Part shown: one piece after another, positions 8,251 to 18,039 of the stretch
Layout of the letters: every line of letters starts with the position of its first letter
How positions within the stretch are numbered: position 1 is the first letter of the stretch
NCBI RefSeq assembly: GCF_003641205.1
Contig: NZ_CP032762.1
Location: 4,278,001 to 4,342,000, forward strand
Source: Rhodococcus sp. P1Y
GTDB taxonomy: Bacteria; Actinomycetota; Actinomycetes; Mycobacteriales; Mycobacteriaceae
Length of the DNA stretch: 64,000 nt
Reading direction: 5' to 3'
The notes under the pieces: generated by a model
Seen by the model: only the letters and a program-made list of their open reading frames with translations
Databases searched by the model: none
Told to the model about the DNA's origin: nothing
Program-made: the position numbers and the translations under genes

Positions 8251-9792
8251 TCACAGAAGAGACGACGCAATCCACGCGAACACAGTCACAAGTAATAGGC
8301 CACCCAGCAACATTCGGAGGATCCGCAGGCGCAACGACACCAGGACCACCGCCGTGAACCCCATCACCAGTGCGGCGCCGAGCGCACCGGTGGGCGTCTC
8401 GAGGCCCGCACCGGGAAGCGACGCCGCCCACGTCGCAACTTCGATCAACCACCACAGCGGCGCCGACGCCAATTCCAGTGTCAGCGAAGCAAGCCCGCTC
8501 GCCCACGGTGCTACGACCGCGGCGATGGCTCCGACGACCGTGATCGGCGCGACCACGGGTGCTACCGCGATGTTCGCCAGCACGCCGACGACGGAAAACG
8601 TACCCGCCATAGCGGCGACCAGCGGCGCCGTCACAGCATGGGCCGCTGCTGCGACGGAGACCACCTCGGCGGGGGCTCGGCCCCAACCGTGGCGTCGAAG
8701 CCAATCAACCCACACCGGCGCTACGACCACGAGAGCACCTGTTGCCGAAACCGACAGCGCGAACCCGAAATCGACCGACAGCTCAGGCCACCAGACGAGC
8801 AGTCCGAGTACGGCGGTGCACAGCGCCGGGACAGCTTGCCGTCGTCGACCCGTGACAAGCGCGAGCAAACCTATCCCTCCCATCACCGCTGCGCGCAGCA
8901 CGCTCGGCGAAGGCCTAGCGACGACGACGAATGCCAGCAGAACCACCGCGCACACCACAGCGGTCGTTCGTGGACCGACACCGACCACCCGGGTCAGGAG
9001 CAGTACCGCTCCCATCAGAATCGCGAAATTCGCGCCCGAGACAGCCGTCAGATGCGTCAATCCTGCTGCACGAAAGCTTGATTCGACATCCTCCGACAAC
9101 GCGGACACGTCGCCGACGACGAGACCCGGCAACAATCCGGCGCGGTCGGGCGGTAGGGCGTCCGAGGCAGCCCCTGCCAAGGATTCTCGGATGATCAACG
9201 CAGGTTTTGCGACGTAACCCGGTGCGTCGAGGTGTATCGGCGGCCCCGCCACTCTGATGACGGCGAGTGTCAGATCTGCCCGGTCAGGTGGTGCAAGACG
9301 ACCTCTGAGCGTCACGCTCTGACCGGGTACGAGGTGGTCCCATCCGTCCGCCGGTGCTCGGACGAGCACCCGCCCACCGAGCGCAATCGCGGTCCCCGCG
9401 ATGTCGATCTGGGTCAGCTCGGTTCTGATGGACACCATGCGTGGCCCCGGTGAACGGAGCCGCCGCGGATCTTCACGAACCACCACAGCTGCACTGACCC
9501 ACGCTCGTTGATCTGCCGCCCGGACAACAGGACTCGCCTCGAAGTCCCACGCGTGCAACGCTGCCGCACCTGCATAACACCCCCCGATCACCGCCAGCGC
9601 GATCAGCCCGAACGCCGGACGTCCCAGCCTGCGACGGCAGCACAGGGCCCCACCCGCTACGACTGCCCAGACGACAGCCAAGGAAAGCGCGGTGCTCGAC
9701 CCGTGTACGACCCCGGTGATCATTGCCGTCCAACCGGCCACGACCGCCGGAACCAGCCGGGCATCGTGCGGCCGGATGGCCGGTTCGTTCAC
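8251..9792 (-). CDS. comEC: ComEC/Rec2 family membrane protein lacking the metallo-hydrolase domain
   Basis: A 513-residue integral membrane protein. Residues about 20-190 contain two or three helices and the beta-rich DUF4131-like region. The Competence domain follows from about 215, with the signature FRAAGLTHLTAVSGANFAILMGA and then many hydrophobic helices. ComEC normally forms the inner-membrane DNA channel and often carries a C-terminal beta-lactamase-like nuclease domain; here the protein ends right after the last helices, as in mycobacterial Rv2414c. The GTG start overlaps the comEA stop (GTGA). Whether it moves DNA in this organism is unproven. Confidence 0.9.
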   Translation of the reverse strand: MNEPAIRPHDARLVPAVVAGWTAMITGVVHGSSTALSLAVVWAVVAGGALCCRRRLGRPAFGLIALAVIGGCYAGAAALHAWDFEASPVVRAADQRAWVSAAVVVREDPRRLRSPGPRMVSIRTELTQIDIAGTAIALGGRVLVRAPADGWDHLVPGQSVTLRGRLAPPDRADLTLAVIRVAGPPIHLDAPGYVAKPALIIRESLAGAASDALPPDRAGLLPGLVVGDVSALSEDVESSFRAAGLTHLTAVSGANFAILMGAVLLLTRVVGVGPRTTAVVCAVVLLAFVVVARPSPSVLRAAVMGGIGLLALVTGRRRQAVPALCTAVLGLLVWWPELSVDFGFALSVSATGALVVVAPVWVDWLRRHGWGRAPAEVVSVAAAAHAVTAPLVAAMAGTFSVVGVLANIAVAPVVAPITVVGAIAAVVAPWASGLASLTLELASAPLWWLIEVATWAASLPGAGLETPTGALGAALVMGFTAVVLVSLRLRILRMLLGGLLLVTVFAWIASSLL

Positions 9793-10652
9793 ACCGTCAC
9801 CTGGTCTCGCAGCTTCTCGAGACGGACCGGTCCGATCCCGTCCACCTCCGCCAATTGTCCGACATCGGTGAACGGACCGTTGACCTCCCGCCATGCCACG
9901 ATGCTCGCCGCCGTGACCGGTCCGACGCCGGGAAGCGCGTCGAGCTCGGCGACACTCGCCGTATTGAGATCGACCGCACCCGATGGGGTTGCAGGACCGC
10001 CGACCACGGGAGTCGACGGAATGCCCGGTGCCGACCCGCTCACCGTCCCACTGACCACCGGCCTTCCTTCGGGCGGTGTGGCACCGACGACGATCTGGTC
10101 GCCGTCCGCGACCTTGGCTGCAAGGTTCAAGGCCAAGACGTCGGCGCCGACGAGCGGCCCGCCCGCAGCGGCAAGTGCATCGGCGACACGGGAGTCGACG
10201 GGGAGCTCGACCAGTCCGGACACGGCGACGAGTCCGACGACACTGACCACGATGCGTGCCGGCGGTTCGACGGTCTCGGACGGTCGAGTAGGAAGGTCTG
10301 GTAAAGGTTGCACTGCAGGGAGAGTGGGCACGGCGGCGACAACGGGCGCATCACGAAGCACCGCATATCCTGCGATGATCACCACGATCGCGCCGAGCGC
10401 GCACAGCGCAAGAACACCGGTTCGGCCGGGATCCAGACGAGTACCGCGTAGTCGTTCGGGCAGGTGTTGTGACAGGGCCGATTCTCGGCGCTCGTCGTGG
10501 TTCAACCAGTCGGGCGCCGAGGCCCTGCTGGATTCATCGTGCGCCGTGTCCTCGAGCGCCGTGTCGTCGAGCGCTGAGTCGTGGACCCGAGTCTCGCGAC
10601 GCGCGATGGGGATCGAACGCCGCGTGATCGGCTGGGATCGAGGACTCGCCAT
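9789..10652 (-). CDS. comEA: ComEA family helix-hairpin-helix DNA-binding protein
   Basis: A 287-residue protein. After a charged cytoplasmic stretch, a single membrane anchor lies near residues 78-98 (VLALCALGAIVVIIAGYAVL). A SLBB-like domain (VSVVGLVAVSGLVELPVDSRVADAL) follows, and two helix-hairpin-helix motifs sit at the C-terminus (VDLNTASVAELDALPGVGPV and IVAWREVNGPFTDVGQLAEV). The architecture is that of ComEA, the surface DNA receptor for transformation. It is the first gene of a two-gene operon with comEC, overlapping by four bases. Confidence 0.92.
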   Translation of the reverse strand: MASPRSQPITRRSIPIARRETRVHDSALDDTALEDTAHDESSRASAPDWLNHDERRESALSQHLPERLRGTRLDPGRTGVLALCALGAIVVIIAGYAVLRDAPVVAAVPTLPAVQPLPDLPTRPSETVEPPARIVVSVVGLVAVSGLVELPVDSRVADALAAAGGPLVGADVLALNLAAKVADGDQIVVGATPPEGRPVVSGTVSGSAPGIPSTPVVGGPATPSGAVDLNTASVAELDALPGVGPVTAASIVAWREVNGPFTDVGQLAEVDGIGPVRLEKLRDQVTV

Positions 10653-10751
10653 GCCGCGACGTTATCGAGGCCTCTATTCGCCGAGAACGCGTTTCCGCTG
10701 GTCGGATTTTGCCCTGTGTACAACCACCGTGCCTGTGGAAAATTCGACAGA

Positions 10752-11585
10752 TCAGGGCTCGGGACAGACGACGACTCCCACAGCTCCCGGGCCTACATGT
10801 GCACCCAGCACCGCCCCGAACGGGACGATTCTGAGTTCGCTGACCTGGGGAATGCGAACTCTCAGCAATCCGGCGACGACCTCGGCGCGATCCGGGGCCT
10901 GCATGTGATGCACGGTCAGTGCCACTGTCTCGTCCCCAGCTACGCGATGTGCGGCGTCGACCAGCTTGCCCAGTGCTTTGGTCGACGTCCTGGCCTTCTC
11001 CCCCAGCACCAGCTTGCCGTCGATCAGATTCAGCACCGGCTTCATCGCCAAGGCCGATCCGACGAGAGCTGCGGCGGTGCCGATACGACCGCCCTTGCGA
11101 AGGTGATCGAGTCTGTCGACCATGATGAAGCTGCGGCTCCGTCTACCGACCTCGACTGCCGTGTCGTACACAGCTGAGATCGTGTCCCCTCGCGCTGCTG
11201 CCCTCGCTGCGGCGAGCGCCGCGTAGCCGAGCCCCATTCCGGCCGACGTCGAATCGACGATTCTGACACGGTCCCCCAGTTCCGCCGCCGCGTGCCGCGC
11301 CGCCTCCCAGGTGCTCGACAAGCCCCGGGAGATGTGCACGGCCACCACCCCGGCTCCCCGGCTCCGATTCAGAGCGTCCTCGTACAGTCGAGTCAGCTCA
11401 CCCGGTGACGCGCCTGCTGTCGTGACGGGTCCTCGCGCTGCGAAGTCCTCGGGAATGGGGTCGATACCCTCGCGTAGATCGACGCCGTCGACGAACACGT
11501 GCAACGGCGCGACGAGTACACCTGCCTCTGCCGCTAGATCGGCACCCAGGCAAGCCGATGAATCGGTCACCACCGTTACCGGCAT
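10752..11585 (-). CDS. DegV family fatty-acid-binding protein
   Basis: A 277-residue cytoplasmic protein with the EDD fold. The N-terminus VTVVTDSSACLGADLAAEAGV and the block VVAVHISRGLSSTWEAARHAA are family signatures, and FIMVDRLDHLRKGGRIG is the conserved ligand-pocket segment. DegV proteins bind a fatty acid; in Gram-positives the relatives called FakB present it to a fatty-acid kinase. No kinase gene is nearby. Three bases separate it from the end of octT, so it is probably in the nadD–rsfS–gpgP–octT–degV transcription unit, as Rv2417c is. Confidence 0.92.
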   Translation of the reverse strand: MPVTVVTDSSACLGADLAAEAGVLVAPLHVFVDGVDLREGIDPIPEDFAARGPVTTAGASPGELTRLYEDALNRSRGAGVVAVHISRGLSSTWEAARHAAAELGDRVRIVDSTSAGMGLGYAALAAARAAARGDTISAVYDTAVEVGRRSRSFIMVDRLDHLRKGGRIGTAAALVGSALAMKPVLNLIDGKLVLGEKARTSTKALGKLVDAAHRVAGDETVALTVHHMQAPDRAEVVAGLLRVRIPQVSELRIVPFGAVLGAHVGPGAVGVVVCPEP

Positions 11586-11588
11586 TCC

Positions 11589-12353
11589 CTATCGATCCTC
11601 GACCGGAGCGACTGCGCGCAGTTCCACCAGCATCGCCTTGGCGACCTCTCGGTGTGCATTCCAACCCCAGTGAATGCCATCGGGATTCGCATCGACGGAG
11701 AAGATGTTCTCCCGCACCGCGGCCGCCAGGTCGACCAGCGGAACGCCGGTGTCCGAACTCCACTGTCGAAGAGCTCTTTCTGCAGCAGGCCGTCCTGCAT
11801 GAACGTTGCCGTACGCGTCACTGCGGTGAACCGACGGCAGGGTTCCGATCACGGGAAGTTCCGGACGCACGTACTCGAGGGCCGCACGAGCTTGCTCGAG
11901 ATACTCCACGCTCAGCTTGGGCGGCAACGCTACCGGCCAGCGCAGGGGCGCGAGCTTCGGTTGCGCCCACTGGTATCCAGCCCTGACGACCCTGCGAAGT
12001 GCCGGCGGGCGAACGTAACGAATCTGCTCACGTAATGCCGTCGGGAGAGGAGAGGGAAGCGAGTCCATCCCGCCGACCCCGAACACCACTGCCCCCGCCT
12101 TGGGGATAGCAGCCCACACACGGGGGTCCTGCGTCAGCGCCCACCACGCGTCCCGGCTGGTCCAGCCTATTCGAGCAACCAGTTCGACAGTCCAACCGAG
12201 CTCGGCCGCAACGATGTTCGGCCATATTCTCGGGTCGTCGACCGGCAGGCCTCCTTTGGGGCCGTAGTAGCTCAACGAATCCGCGAGCACCAACAGAACT
12301 GGGGGTGCCCCGTCGTCGACCGTCGGCACTACGTAGTCGTCAGAGGATGTCAC
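11589..12353 (-). CDS. octT: Diglucosylglycerate octanoyltransferase (SGNH hydrolase fold)
   Basis: A 254-residue SGNH-fold acyltransferase. The nucleophile Ser is in [11 protein letters not shown] (block I), Gly in GVGGMD (block III region) and the Asp/His pair in [12 protein letters not shown] (block V). In mycobacteria OctT (Rv2418c) esterifies octanoate to diglucosylglycerate, an early precursor of the methylglucose lipopolysaccharides that modulate fatty-acid synthase. Its GTG start lies 14 bases inside the end of gpgP, the phosphatase acting earlier in the same pathway. The name rests on fold, length and this pairing. Confidence 0.85.
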   Translation of the reverse strand: MTSSDDYVVPTVDDGAPPVLLVLADSLSYYGPKGGLPVDDPRIWPNIVAAELGWTVELVARIGWTSRDAWWALTQDPRVWAAIPKAGAVVFGVGGMDSLPSPLPTALREQIRYVRPPALRRVVRAGYQWAQPKLAPLRWPVALPPKLSVEYLEQARAALEYVRPELPVIGTLPSVHRSDAYGNVHAGRPAAERALRQWSSDTGVPLVDLAAAVRENIFSVDANPDGIHWGWNAHREVAKAMLVELRAVAPVEDR

Positions 12354-13005
12354 TGGCCACTCTCGCCGAGGCGTTCCACACGTCGAGTCTCCACCGAAGG
12401 TGCTCGCCTTCGCCGTGACTGCTCAACTGAACCCAACTGGTGTTCGACAACCCGCCGAGTACCGGCCATCGGTTCGCCGGTAGATCGAGTAGAGCCGCGG
12501 TCAGCGCCGCGATCAACCCGCCGTGCGCGACCAGAACGATCGGAGCACCCGCAGCATCGGTGCCCCACTCGGGAACCGACTGAATCAATTCCTGGACGAC
12601 CGGGACACTGCGGCGGGCCACGTCGATCCGACTTTCGCCCCCAGGAGGGGCGAGGGTTGCGTCGGCGCGCCAGGCAAGGCGCGCACCGGGGGCGATGTCG
12701 TCGACGTCGAGATGTGTGAGGCCCTGCCACTCCCCCAGATGCGTTTCCCGCAACCGTTGATCGACCGCGACCGGCAGACCGCTCGCATCTCCCAGCGCGA
12801 CAGCGGTGTCGTATGCGCGCCGCAGATCCGAGGACACAATGCGCGAGGGCAGCCGCATCGCGAGTTCGGCACCGGCCGTCTTGGCCTGTGTTCGACCCAG
12901 TTCGGTGAGGTCCGTATCGAGTTGGCCCTGCATCCGGTCGGTCGCGTTGTACTCGGTCTGCCCGTGACGCAGCAGGATCAACTGCCGCTTGACGGCTGTG
13001 CTCAC
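12340..13005 (-). CDS. gpgP: Glucosyl-3-phosphoglycerate phosphatase (histidine phosphatase family)
   Basis: A 221-residue histidine phosphatase. The phospho-accepting His is in [12 protein letters not shown], the acid/base Glu in [11 protein letters not shown] and the second His in [11 protein letters not shown]. GpgP (Rv2419c) dephosphorylates glucosyl-3-phosphoglycerate to glucosylglycerate in methylglucose lipopolysaccharide synthesis. The GTG start is within GTGA, overlapping the rsfS stop. The family alone would allow other phosphoester substrates; position between rsfS and octT makes GpgP the best call. Confidence 0.87.
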   Translation of the reverse strand: MSTAVKRQLILLRHGQTEYNATDRMQGQLDTDLTELGRTQAKTAGAELAMRLPSRIVSSDLRRAYDTAVALGDASGLPVAVDQRLRETHLGEWQGLTHLDVDDIAPGARLAWRADATLAPPGGESRIDVARRSVPVVQELIQSVPEWGTDAAGAPIVLVAHGGLIAALTAALLDLPANRWPVLGGLSNTSWVQLSSHGEGEHLRWRLDVWNASARVASDIL

Positions 13006-13433
13006 TGCTCCGATTCCACCGGAGCGGAGCCTGCGGAGTGACTGGAATTGTCTGAAGTGTCGGACGGCCGCTCGCCGAGGCCCGGGACCTCGATACTCGG
13101 GCAGTCTTTCCATAGACGCTCCAGCGCGTAGAAGTTGCGCTCGTCGTTGTGCTGTACGTGCACGACGACGTCGATGTAGTCGAGCAGGGCCCATCGACCT
13201 TCGCGGGTGCCCTCCTTTCGGACGGGCTTGAACCCGCTCTCGCGCAACTTGTCTTCGATGTTCTCGACGATGGCGTTGACTTGACGTTCGTTGGGCGCCG
13301 ATGCAATGACGAAGCAGTCGGTGATGACCAACTGCTCCGAGACATCGAGAACCACGACGTCGGTCGCGAGCTTGTCATCGGCTGCGAGTGCCGCGATTCG
13401 CGCGATCGAGGTGGCCTGGTCTGTAGCAGTCAC
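13002..13433 (-). CDS. rsfS: Ribosome silencing factor RsfS
   Basis: A 143-residue protein of the RsfS/Iojap family, which binds ribosomal protein L14 and blocks subunit joining under starvation. Family blocks seen: DVVVLDVSEQLVITDCFVIASA, NERQVNAIVENIEDKLRE, and REGRWALLDYIDVVVHVQH. The last 20-25 residues (Ser/Asp/Asn rich) are outside the family fold and are encoded by a copy of the dispersed 24-base repeat at 13021-13044. It lies 15 bases after nadD and is coupled to gpgP. Confidence 0.95.
   Translation of the reverse strand: MTATDQATSIARIAALAADDKLATDVVVLDVSEQLVITDCFVIASAPNERQVNAIVENIEDKLRESGFKPVRKEGTREGRWALLDYIDVVVHVQHNDERNFYALERLWKDCPSIEVPGLGERPSDTSDNSSHSAGSAPVESEQ
13021..13044 (+). 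repeat. Dispersed GGAGCCTGCGG repeat, copy 1 (inside the rsfS end)
   Basis: Reads GGAGCGGAGCCTGCGGAGTG followed by ACTG on the plus strand. It forms part of the C-terminal codons of rsfS on the other strand. It is closely similar to copies at 14193, 14226, 38084 and 38557 (reverse). Confidence 0.75.
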
Positions 13434-13448
13434 TGAGCTTGTCTCCCG

Positions 13449-14165
13449 TTATGTCGAGCGTGGTTGTGGCGAATGGTCTGTGTGTGTCTTCTGTGGTGCC
13501 GGCTCCGACATGGTGACGGAGCCGTCGAGGCGTTGTTCGCCTCTGGGCCGATAGAGATTCCTCTTCGAGATGTACTGCACGACGCCGTCGGGGACCAGGT
13601 ACCACACGGGCCGACTCTCACTGGCCCTGAGCCTGCATTCGGTCGACGAGATCGCGAGGGCTGGAATCTCGATCAGCGTCAGTGCGTCCTCCGGCAGATC
13701 CTGTAAGTGATCGGCCAGGTGCTCGACGCCGAGCTCGAACCCTGGCCGTGATACTCCGACGAACTTTGCGAGCTCAAACAGCTCTTCCCAGTTCTGCCAG
13801 GTCAGAATACTCTCCAACGCGTCGGCGCCCGTGATGAAGTACAGCTCGGCCGACGGATGCTGCTCGCGAAGGTCACGCAGCGTGTCCACCGTGTAGGTGA
13901 GTTTCTCGCGGTCGACGTCGACTCGACTAACCGAGAATCGAGGATTCGACGCCGTGGCGATGACCGTCATCAGGTAGCGGTCTTCCGCCGGGCTGACGAC
14001 CTTGCCTTCTTTCTGCCACGGTGTGCCGGTCGGAACGAAGATGACCTCGTCGAGCCCGAAGCTGTTGGCCACTTCGCTGGCCGCCACGAGGTGGCCGTGA
14101 TGGATCGGATCGAACGTCCCGCCCATCACTCCAAGCTTGCGGACCGCCTCGGGTTGTTGTTGCAC
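13449..14165 (-). CDS. nadD: Nicotinate-nucleotide adenylyltransferase
   Basis: A 238-residue enzyme making deamido-NAD from nicotinate mononucleotide and ATP. The nucleotidyltransferase motif [12 protein letters not shown] is at residue 15, and the C-terminal ISSTECRLR is the (S/T)xSSTxxR-like phosphate-binding motif. The middle holds the typical [18 protein letters not shown]. The last 30 residues are Ser/Pro/His rich and not conserved. It heads the nadD–rsfS–gpgP–octT–degV unit. The start is GTG; no strong ribosome binding site precedes it, and an in-frame ATG at codon 14 would cut into the motif. Confidence 0.95.
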   Translation of the reverse strand: MQQQPEAVRKLGVMGGTFDPIHHGHLVAASEVANSFGLDEVIFVPTGTPWQKEGKVVSPAEDRYLMTVIATASNPRFSVSRVDVDREKLTYTVDTLRDLREQHPSAELYFITGADALESILTWQNWEELFELAKFVGVSRPGFELGVEHLADHLQDLPEDALTLIEIPALAISSTECRLRASESRPVWYLVPDGVVQYISKRNLYRPRGEQRLDGSVTMSEPAPQKTHTDHSPQPRST

Positions 14166-14192
14166 GATTGTCGAGCTTACTTTGCCGGGCTA

Positions 14193-14251
14193 GGAGTGGA
14201 GCCTGCGGAATGACCATGGAGGCCGGGAGTGGAGCCTGCGGAATGACCATG
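14193..14251 (+). repeat. Two tandem copies (33-base period) of the GGAGCCTGCGG repeat
   Basis: GGAGTGGAGCCTGCGGAATG followed by ACCATG occurs at 14193-14218 and again, identical over 26 bases, at 14226-14251. They fill most of the gap between nadD and the VWA gene. These are copies 2 and 3 of the dispersed family. Confidence 0.9.
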
Positions 14252-14271
14252 TACGGCCTGCCGGTCATCTG

Positions 14272-15687
14272 TCACACCGGCAACAGGCGGGAGACGATGT
14301 CGCCGAGCTGCTGGGCAGAGCGGCACTCGTACATGCTGATCACTTCCGCGTACGCCTTCGCCGCGGAGTCCCCGGAACCCCACTGGCCCCTGGGCTCGGG
14401 GTTGAGCCAGTACGCGTGTTTGGCCACGGCGACCGTGCGCGCGAGAGCTGGGAGCTTCGGGTCGCGGTAGTTGGTGCGTCCGTCTCCCAGTACGAGCACG
14501 GACGTTCGCGAGGTGACGGATTGTGCGTACTTGTCCTCGAACGTCTCGAATGCGTTGCCGTAGTCCGAGTGGCCGTCGTACGTGATGAGGTCGGACTCGC
14601 CGATGATGCGCGACATCGCTACGCCGAGGTCGGCGCTGGAGTCGAAGAAGCGTGTCACCTCGTCGGTCGAGTCGATGAACGCGAAGATCCGCACGCGGGA
14701 GAATTGTTCGCGAAGCGCGTGGACGAGGAGCAAGGTGAAGTGACTGAAGCCTGCGACCGATCCCGAGACGTCGCACAGGACGACCAGCTCGGGACGGGCC
14801 CGCCGAGGCTTGCGCTGCACGAGATCGATGGGCACCCCGCCGGTCGACATCGATTTGCGCAGGGTCCGCCGTAGATCGATGGACCCGGCTCGGCTGCGAC
14901 TGCGCCGAGCTGCGAGCCTGCTGGCGAGCAGGCGTGCGAGGGGTGTGACGCTCCGCCTGAGCGCGACCATCTCGGTGTCCGATGCCCGCAGGAAGTCCAC
15001 TTCCTCGGCCAGCTTGGGAACCCCGTAACTGGCGACGCGTTCGCGGCCCAGCTGTTCCGCCGCGCGACGACGCGTTTCCTTCTCGATCATCTTGCGCAGG
15101 TCCGCAATGCGCTGCGCAGCAGTTCGCTTGGCAACCTCGTCCTCGTAGGACCCCGAACTGCGGTCGGATCCAGTGTCGGCATTACCGAGTAGTCCCTCGA
15201 GAATCTTGCTCAGCAGCGTGTCGGGTGCCACGTCGCGCAGCGCCTGATAGGCCGAGAACGACGGCCCGTTCGCGGATTTGTACTGCCCGAGCTCCTCGAC
15301 CATCTGTGCGGCCAACAGCTCGGTCAGCTCGATTGCCTCGGCACTGCCGTCGACGAGTAGGTCGGTGATCAACTCACGAAGCGCGGTGAAGTCGATGTCT
15401 CCCGCGGGTGTCCGCGGCAGAGCGGTGTCGATCTGTCCCGAGTCCTTCTGCCCGGTCGCTGCCGGGAACCAAAGATCGAACAGGGCGTCGAAGGTCGCTC
15501 GGTGGGTCGGCCTCCGCAGCAACGAGCATGCGAGGCCTTCGCGTAGCGCCTCGCGGTCGAGCAGATCGAGCACGGAGAGAACTCGACCGGCGTCGACAGT
15601 TTCCGAAGGACCTACGGCGATGCCGCGTGCGCGCAGAGCGTCGACGAAGTCGACGAGGTGGCCGGGCAGGCCGTACGGGGACTGCAT
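14272..15687 (-). CDS. VWA domain (CoxE-like) protein, partner of the MoxR ATPase
   Basis: A 471-residue soluble protein. The N-terminal half is helical with charged linkers (SGSYEDEVAKRTAAQRIADL). A von Willebrand A domain of the CoxE type starts near residue 280, with the MIDAS motif in ELVVLCDVSGSVAGFSHFTL and a later Asp in LVLGDGRTNYRDP. MoxR/VWA pairs act as metal-dependent chaperones that mature enzyme complexes. Here the gene follows moxR by one base and matches Rv2425c; the client is unknown. Confidence 0.87.
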   Translation of the reverse strand: MQSPYGLPGHLVDFVDALRARGIAVGPSETVDAGRVLSVLDLLDREALREGLACSLLRRPTHRATFDALFDLWFPAATGQKDSGQIDTALPRTPAGDIDFTALRELITDLLVDGSAEAIELTELLAAQMVEELGQYKSANGPSFSAYQALRDVAPDTLLSKILEGLLGNADTGSDRSSGSYEDEVAKRTAAQRIADLRKMIEKETRRRAAEQLGRERVASYGVPKLAEEVDFLRASDTEMVALRRSVTPLARLLASRLAARRSRSRAGSIDLRRTLRKSMSTGGVPIDLVQRKPRRARPELVVLCDVSGSVAGFSHFTLLLVHALREQFSRVRIFAFIDSTDEVTRFFDSSADLGVAMSRIIGESDLITYDGHSDYGNAFETFEDKYAQSVTSRTSVLVLGDGRTNYRDPKLPALARTVAVAKHAYWLNPEPRGQWGSGDSAAKAYAEVISMYECRSAQQLGDIVSRLLPV

Positions 15688-15688
15688 G

Positions 15689-16576
15689 TCAGTTCAGCCG
15701 GAGCTCGGCCGCGGCTTTTTCCTGATCGGACTGATGCTTGAGCACTACACCCAGCGTCGCGCGGACTGCGTCGTCGTCGAGGGTATCCATGCCGAGGGCG
15801 AGCAGCGTCCGGCCCCAGTCGATGGTCTCGGCGACCGAGGGAAGCTTCTTGAGTTGCATCGCACGCATCACGCGGACGGTTCGTACCAGCTGTTCCGCGA
15901 TCGCCTCCGGCAGCTCGGGCACGCGGCTCGCAAGGATCCTGCGCTCGAGGTCGGCATCGGGGAAGTCGAGGTGCAGGAACAGACAGCGACGCTTGAGTGC
16001 TTCGGACAGTTCACGGGTGGCGTTCGAGGTGAGCACCGTGAACGGCTTTCGGGTGGCGGTGATCGTGCCGAGCTCGGGAATGGTGACGGCGAAGTCGCTG
16101 AGCACCTCCAGCAACAGTCCCTCGATCTCGACGTCGGCCTTGTCGGTTTCGTCGATGAGTAGGACCGTGGGATCCTCGCGGCGAATCGCCTGCAGAAGCG
16201 GCCTCGCGAGCAGGAACTCTTCGGAGAAGACGTCGAGTTTGGTGGCGTCCCAGTCCTGATTTCCCTCCGAGCTGGACTGAATGCGCAGAATTTGTTTGGC
16301 GTGGTTCCACTCGTAGAGCGCACGGGCCTCGTCGACACCCTCGTAGCACTGGAGCCGGATAAGTTCTGCACCTGACGTCTGAGCCACGGCCCGCGCCAAC
16401 TCGGTCTTGCCGACGCCCGCCGGACCTTCGATGAGCAGTGGCTTGCCGAGCCGATCCGCGAGGAACACCGACGTGGCGGTCGCCTTGTTCGCGAGGTACC
16501 CGGTTTCGGCGAGTTTCGACATGACGTCGTCGACGCTGCCAAACAGCGGGGGCGTCGTAGGTACTGCTCGATCCAC
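15689..16576 (-). CDS. MoxR-family AAA+ ATPase
   Basis: A 295-residue AAA+ protein: Walker A GPAGVGKTEL near residue 50, Walker B TVLLIDETDKAD, sensor 1 in FTVLTSNATREL and the arginine-finger region EALKRRCLFLHLDFPD. The GTG at 16576 is chosen because AAGGAG lies five bases upstream (16582-16587); a longer reading from 16615 has no such site. With the VWA gene directly downstream it forms a MoxR/VWA chaperone operon like Rv2426c/Rv2425c, transcribed after proA. Confidence 0.9.
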   Translation of the reverse strand: MDRAVPTTPPLFGSVDDVMSKLAETGYLANKATATSVFLADRLGKPLLIEGPAGVGKTELARAVAQTSGAELIRLQCYEGVDEARALYEWNHAKQILRIQSSSEGNQDWDATKLDVFSEEFLLARPLLQAIRREDPTVLLIDETDKADVEIEGLLLEVLSDFAVTIPELGTITATRKPFTVLTSNATRELSEALKRRCLFLHLDFPDADLERRILASRVPELPEAIAEQLVRTVRVMRAMQLKKLPSVAETIDWGRTLLALGMDTLDDDAVRATLGVVLKHQSDQEKAAAELRLN

Positions 16577-16627
16577 GTCTACTCCTTGTATTCCATCGAG
16601 ATATGCAAGTAACACTTGCCAATTCGA

Positions 16628-17929
16628 CTACTGGACAGATCTCGTGTGACCTTCGCCCCACACGGTCCACTTGGTGGAGGTGAGTTCCGGCAGCCCCATC
16701 GGTCCACGAGCGTGAAGCTTCTGAGTCGAGATCCCGATTTCGGCACCGAACCCGAACTGCTCACCGTCGGTGAACGCCGTCGACGCATTGACCATGACCG
16801 CCGCTGCGTCGACACGGGTGGTGAACTCACGAGCGGCGCGGAGGTCAGCAGTCACGATCGCCTCGGTGTGACCAGTGCCGTAGGTATCGATGTGCGCGAT
16901 CGCCGCATCGATACCGTCGACGACCTTGAGCGCGACATCGAGTGACAGGTACTCCTCGGCCCAGTCCTTGTCCGTCGCCGGCACGAGCCCCGGCAAGTCA
17001 CCGTGGACGACGACACTGTGGCTCTGAAACGCCTGCAGCAGCGCAGGAACCGCGACGTCTGCGATCGCTGCGTCGACGAGGACCGTCTCTGCCGCATTGC
17101 ACACACTGACGCGACGCGTTTTCGAGTTGAGGATGATCTTTTCGGCCATCTCGAGGTCCGCAGCGGAGTGCACGTAGATGTGGCAATTTCCGACTCCGGT
17201 CTCGATGGTCGGCACGGTCGCATCACGAACCACGGCGGAGATCAGTCCGGCCCCGCCGCGCGGAATCACGACGTCGACCAACCCCCTTGCCTGGATCAGG
17301 TGTGTGACGGACGAGCGATCCGCGCTGCTCAACAACTGGACTGCATCGATCGGAAGTCCGCTGGACCGCAGCGACGCCTGAAGTGACTCGACAAGGGCGG
17401 CATTCGATTGTGCGGCAGATTTCGAACCGCGAAGCAGTGCCGCGTTGCCCGACTTGAACGCAAGTCCGAACGCATCGACCGTCACGTTGGGGCGGGCTTC
17501 GTAGACCATCCCGACGACGCCGAGCGGAACACGAAGCTGCCGAATCTCCAGACCGTTCGGGAGGGTCGATCCACGAATTACCTCGCCGACAGGATCCGGC
17601 AAGCCCGCGACCTGGCGAAGACCCGAGGCAATCCCGTCGATGCGGGCTTCGGTCAGCCTGAGCCGATCGAGAATTCCGGAGTCGGTGCCCTCCGCGGCCG
17701 CCCGATCGACGTCGGCCGTATTGGCCGCGATGATCTCCGGCGTCGCTGCCACTATCGCGTCGGCGGCGGCATGCAGCGCCGCGTCCTTCTCGGCTGTGGT
17801 GAGCAATGCCTGTGCACGTGAGGCAATTCGGGCCCGTCTGGCCGCCGCGTGAACGGCGTCACGCTCGTCGACCACTGCAGCGTTGGAATCAGCGGCGGCG
17901 GAACCAGCGGTCACAGGTGCTGCAGTCAT
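16628..17929 (-). CDS. proA: Glutamate-5-semialdehyde dehydrogenase (gamma-glutamyl phosphate reductase)
   Basis: A 433-residue NADPH-dependent enzyme for the second step of proline synthesis. Signatures: [40 protein letters not shown], and the catalytic Cys in [22 protein letters not shown] context ([15 protein letters not shown]). The end [20 protein letters not shown] is diagnostic. Its partner proB is 24 kb away, as in mycobacteria where other genes separate the two. Divergent from the Old Yellow Enzyme gene across 110 bases. Confidence 0.96.
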   Translation of the reverse strand: MTAAPVTAGSAAADSNAAVVDERDAVHAAARRARIASRAQALLTTAEKDAALHAAADAIVAATPEIIAANTADVDRAAAEGTDSGILDRLRLTEARIDGIASGLRQVAGLPDPVGEVIRGSTLPNGLEIRQLRVPLGVVGMVYEARPNVTVDAFGLAFKSGNAALLRGSKSAAQSNAALVESLQASLRSSGLPIDAVQLLSSADRSSVTHLIQARGLVDVVIPRGGAGLISAVVRDATVPTIETGVGNCHIYVHSAADLEMAEKIILNSKTRRVSVCNAAETVLVDAAIADVAVPALLQAFQSHSVVVHGDLPGLVPATDKDWAEEYLSLDVALKVVDGIDAAIAHIDTYGTGHTEAIVTADLRAAREFTTRVDAAAVMVNASTAFTDGEQFGFGAEIGISTQKLHARGPMGLPELTSTKWTVWGEGHTRSVQ

Positions 17930-18039
17930 GGTCTACACACTAACCGGCGCTGCGTGCAGGACGCGGCGGGGAATGACCAGCGGCCGCTGTCGGTTGGCAA
18001 GATGGATCGAGGCCACAGTACGAAGACCGAGGAGCCCTC

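Noticed and set aside
7736..9217. 493-codon plus-strand frame rich in Thr, Ala and Pro opposite comEC
   Set aside because: It is low in complexity and is the complement of the ComEC membrane helices; no start signal or family match.
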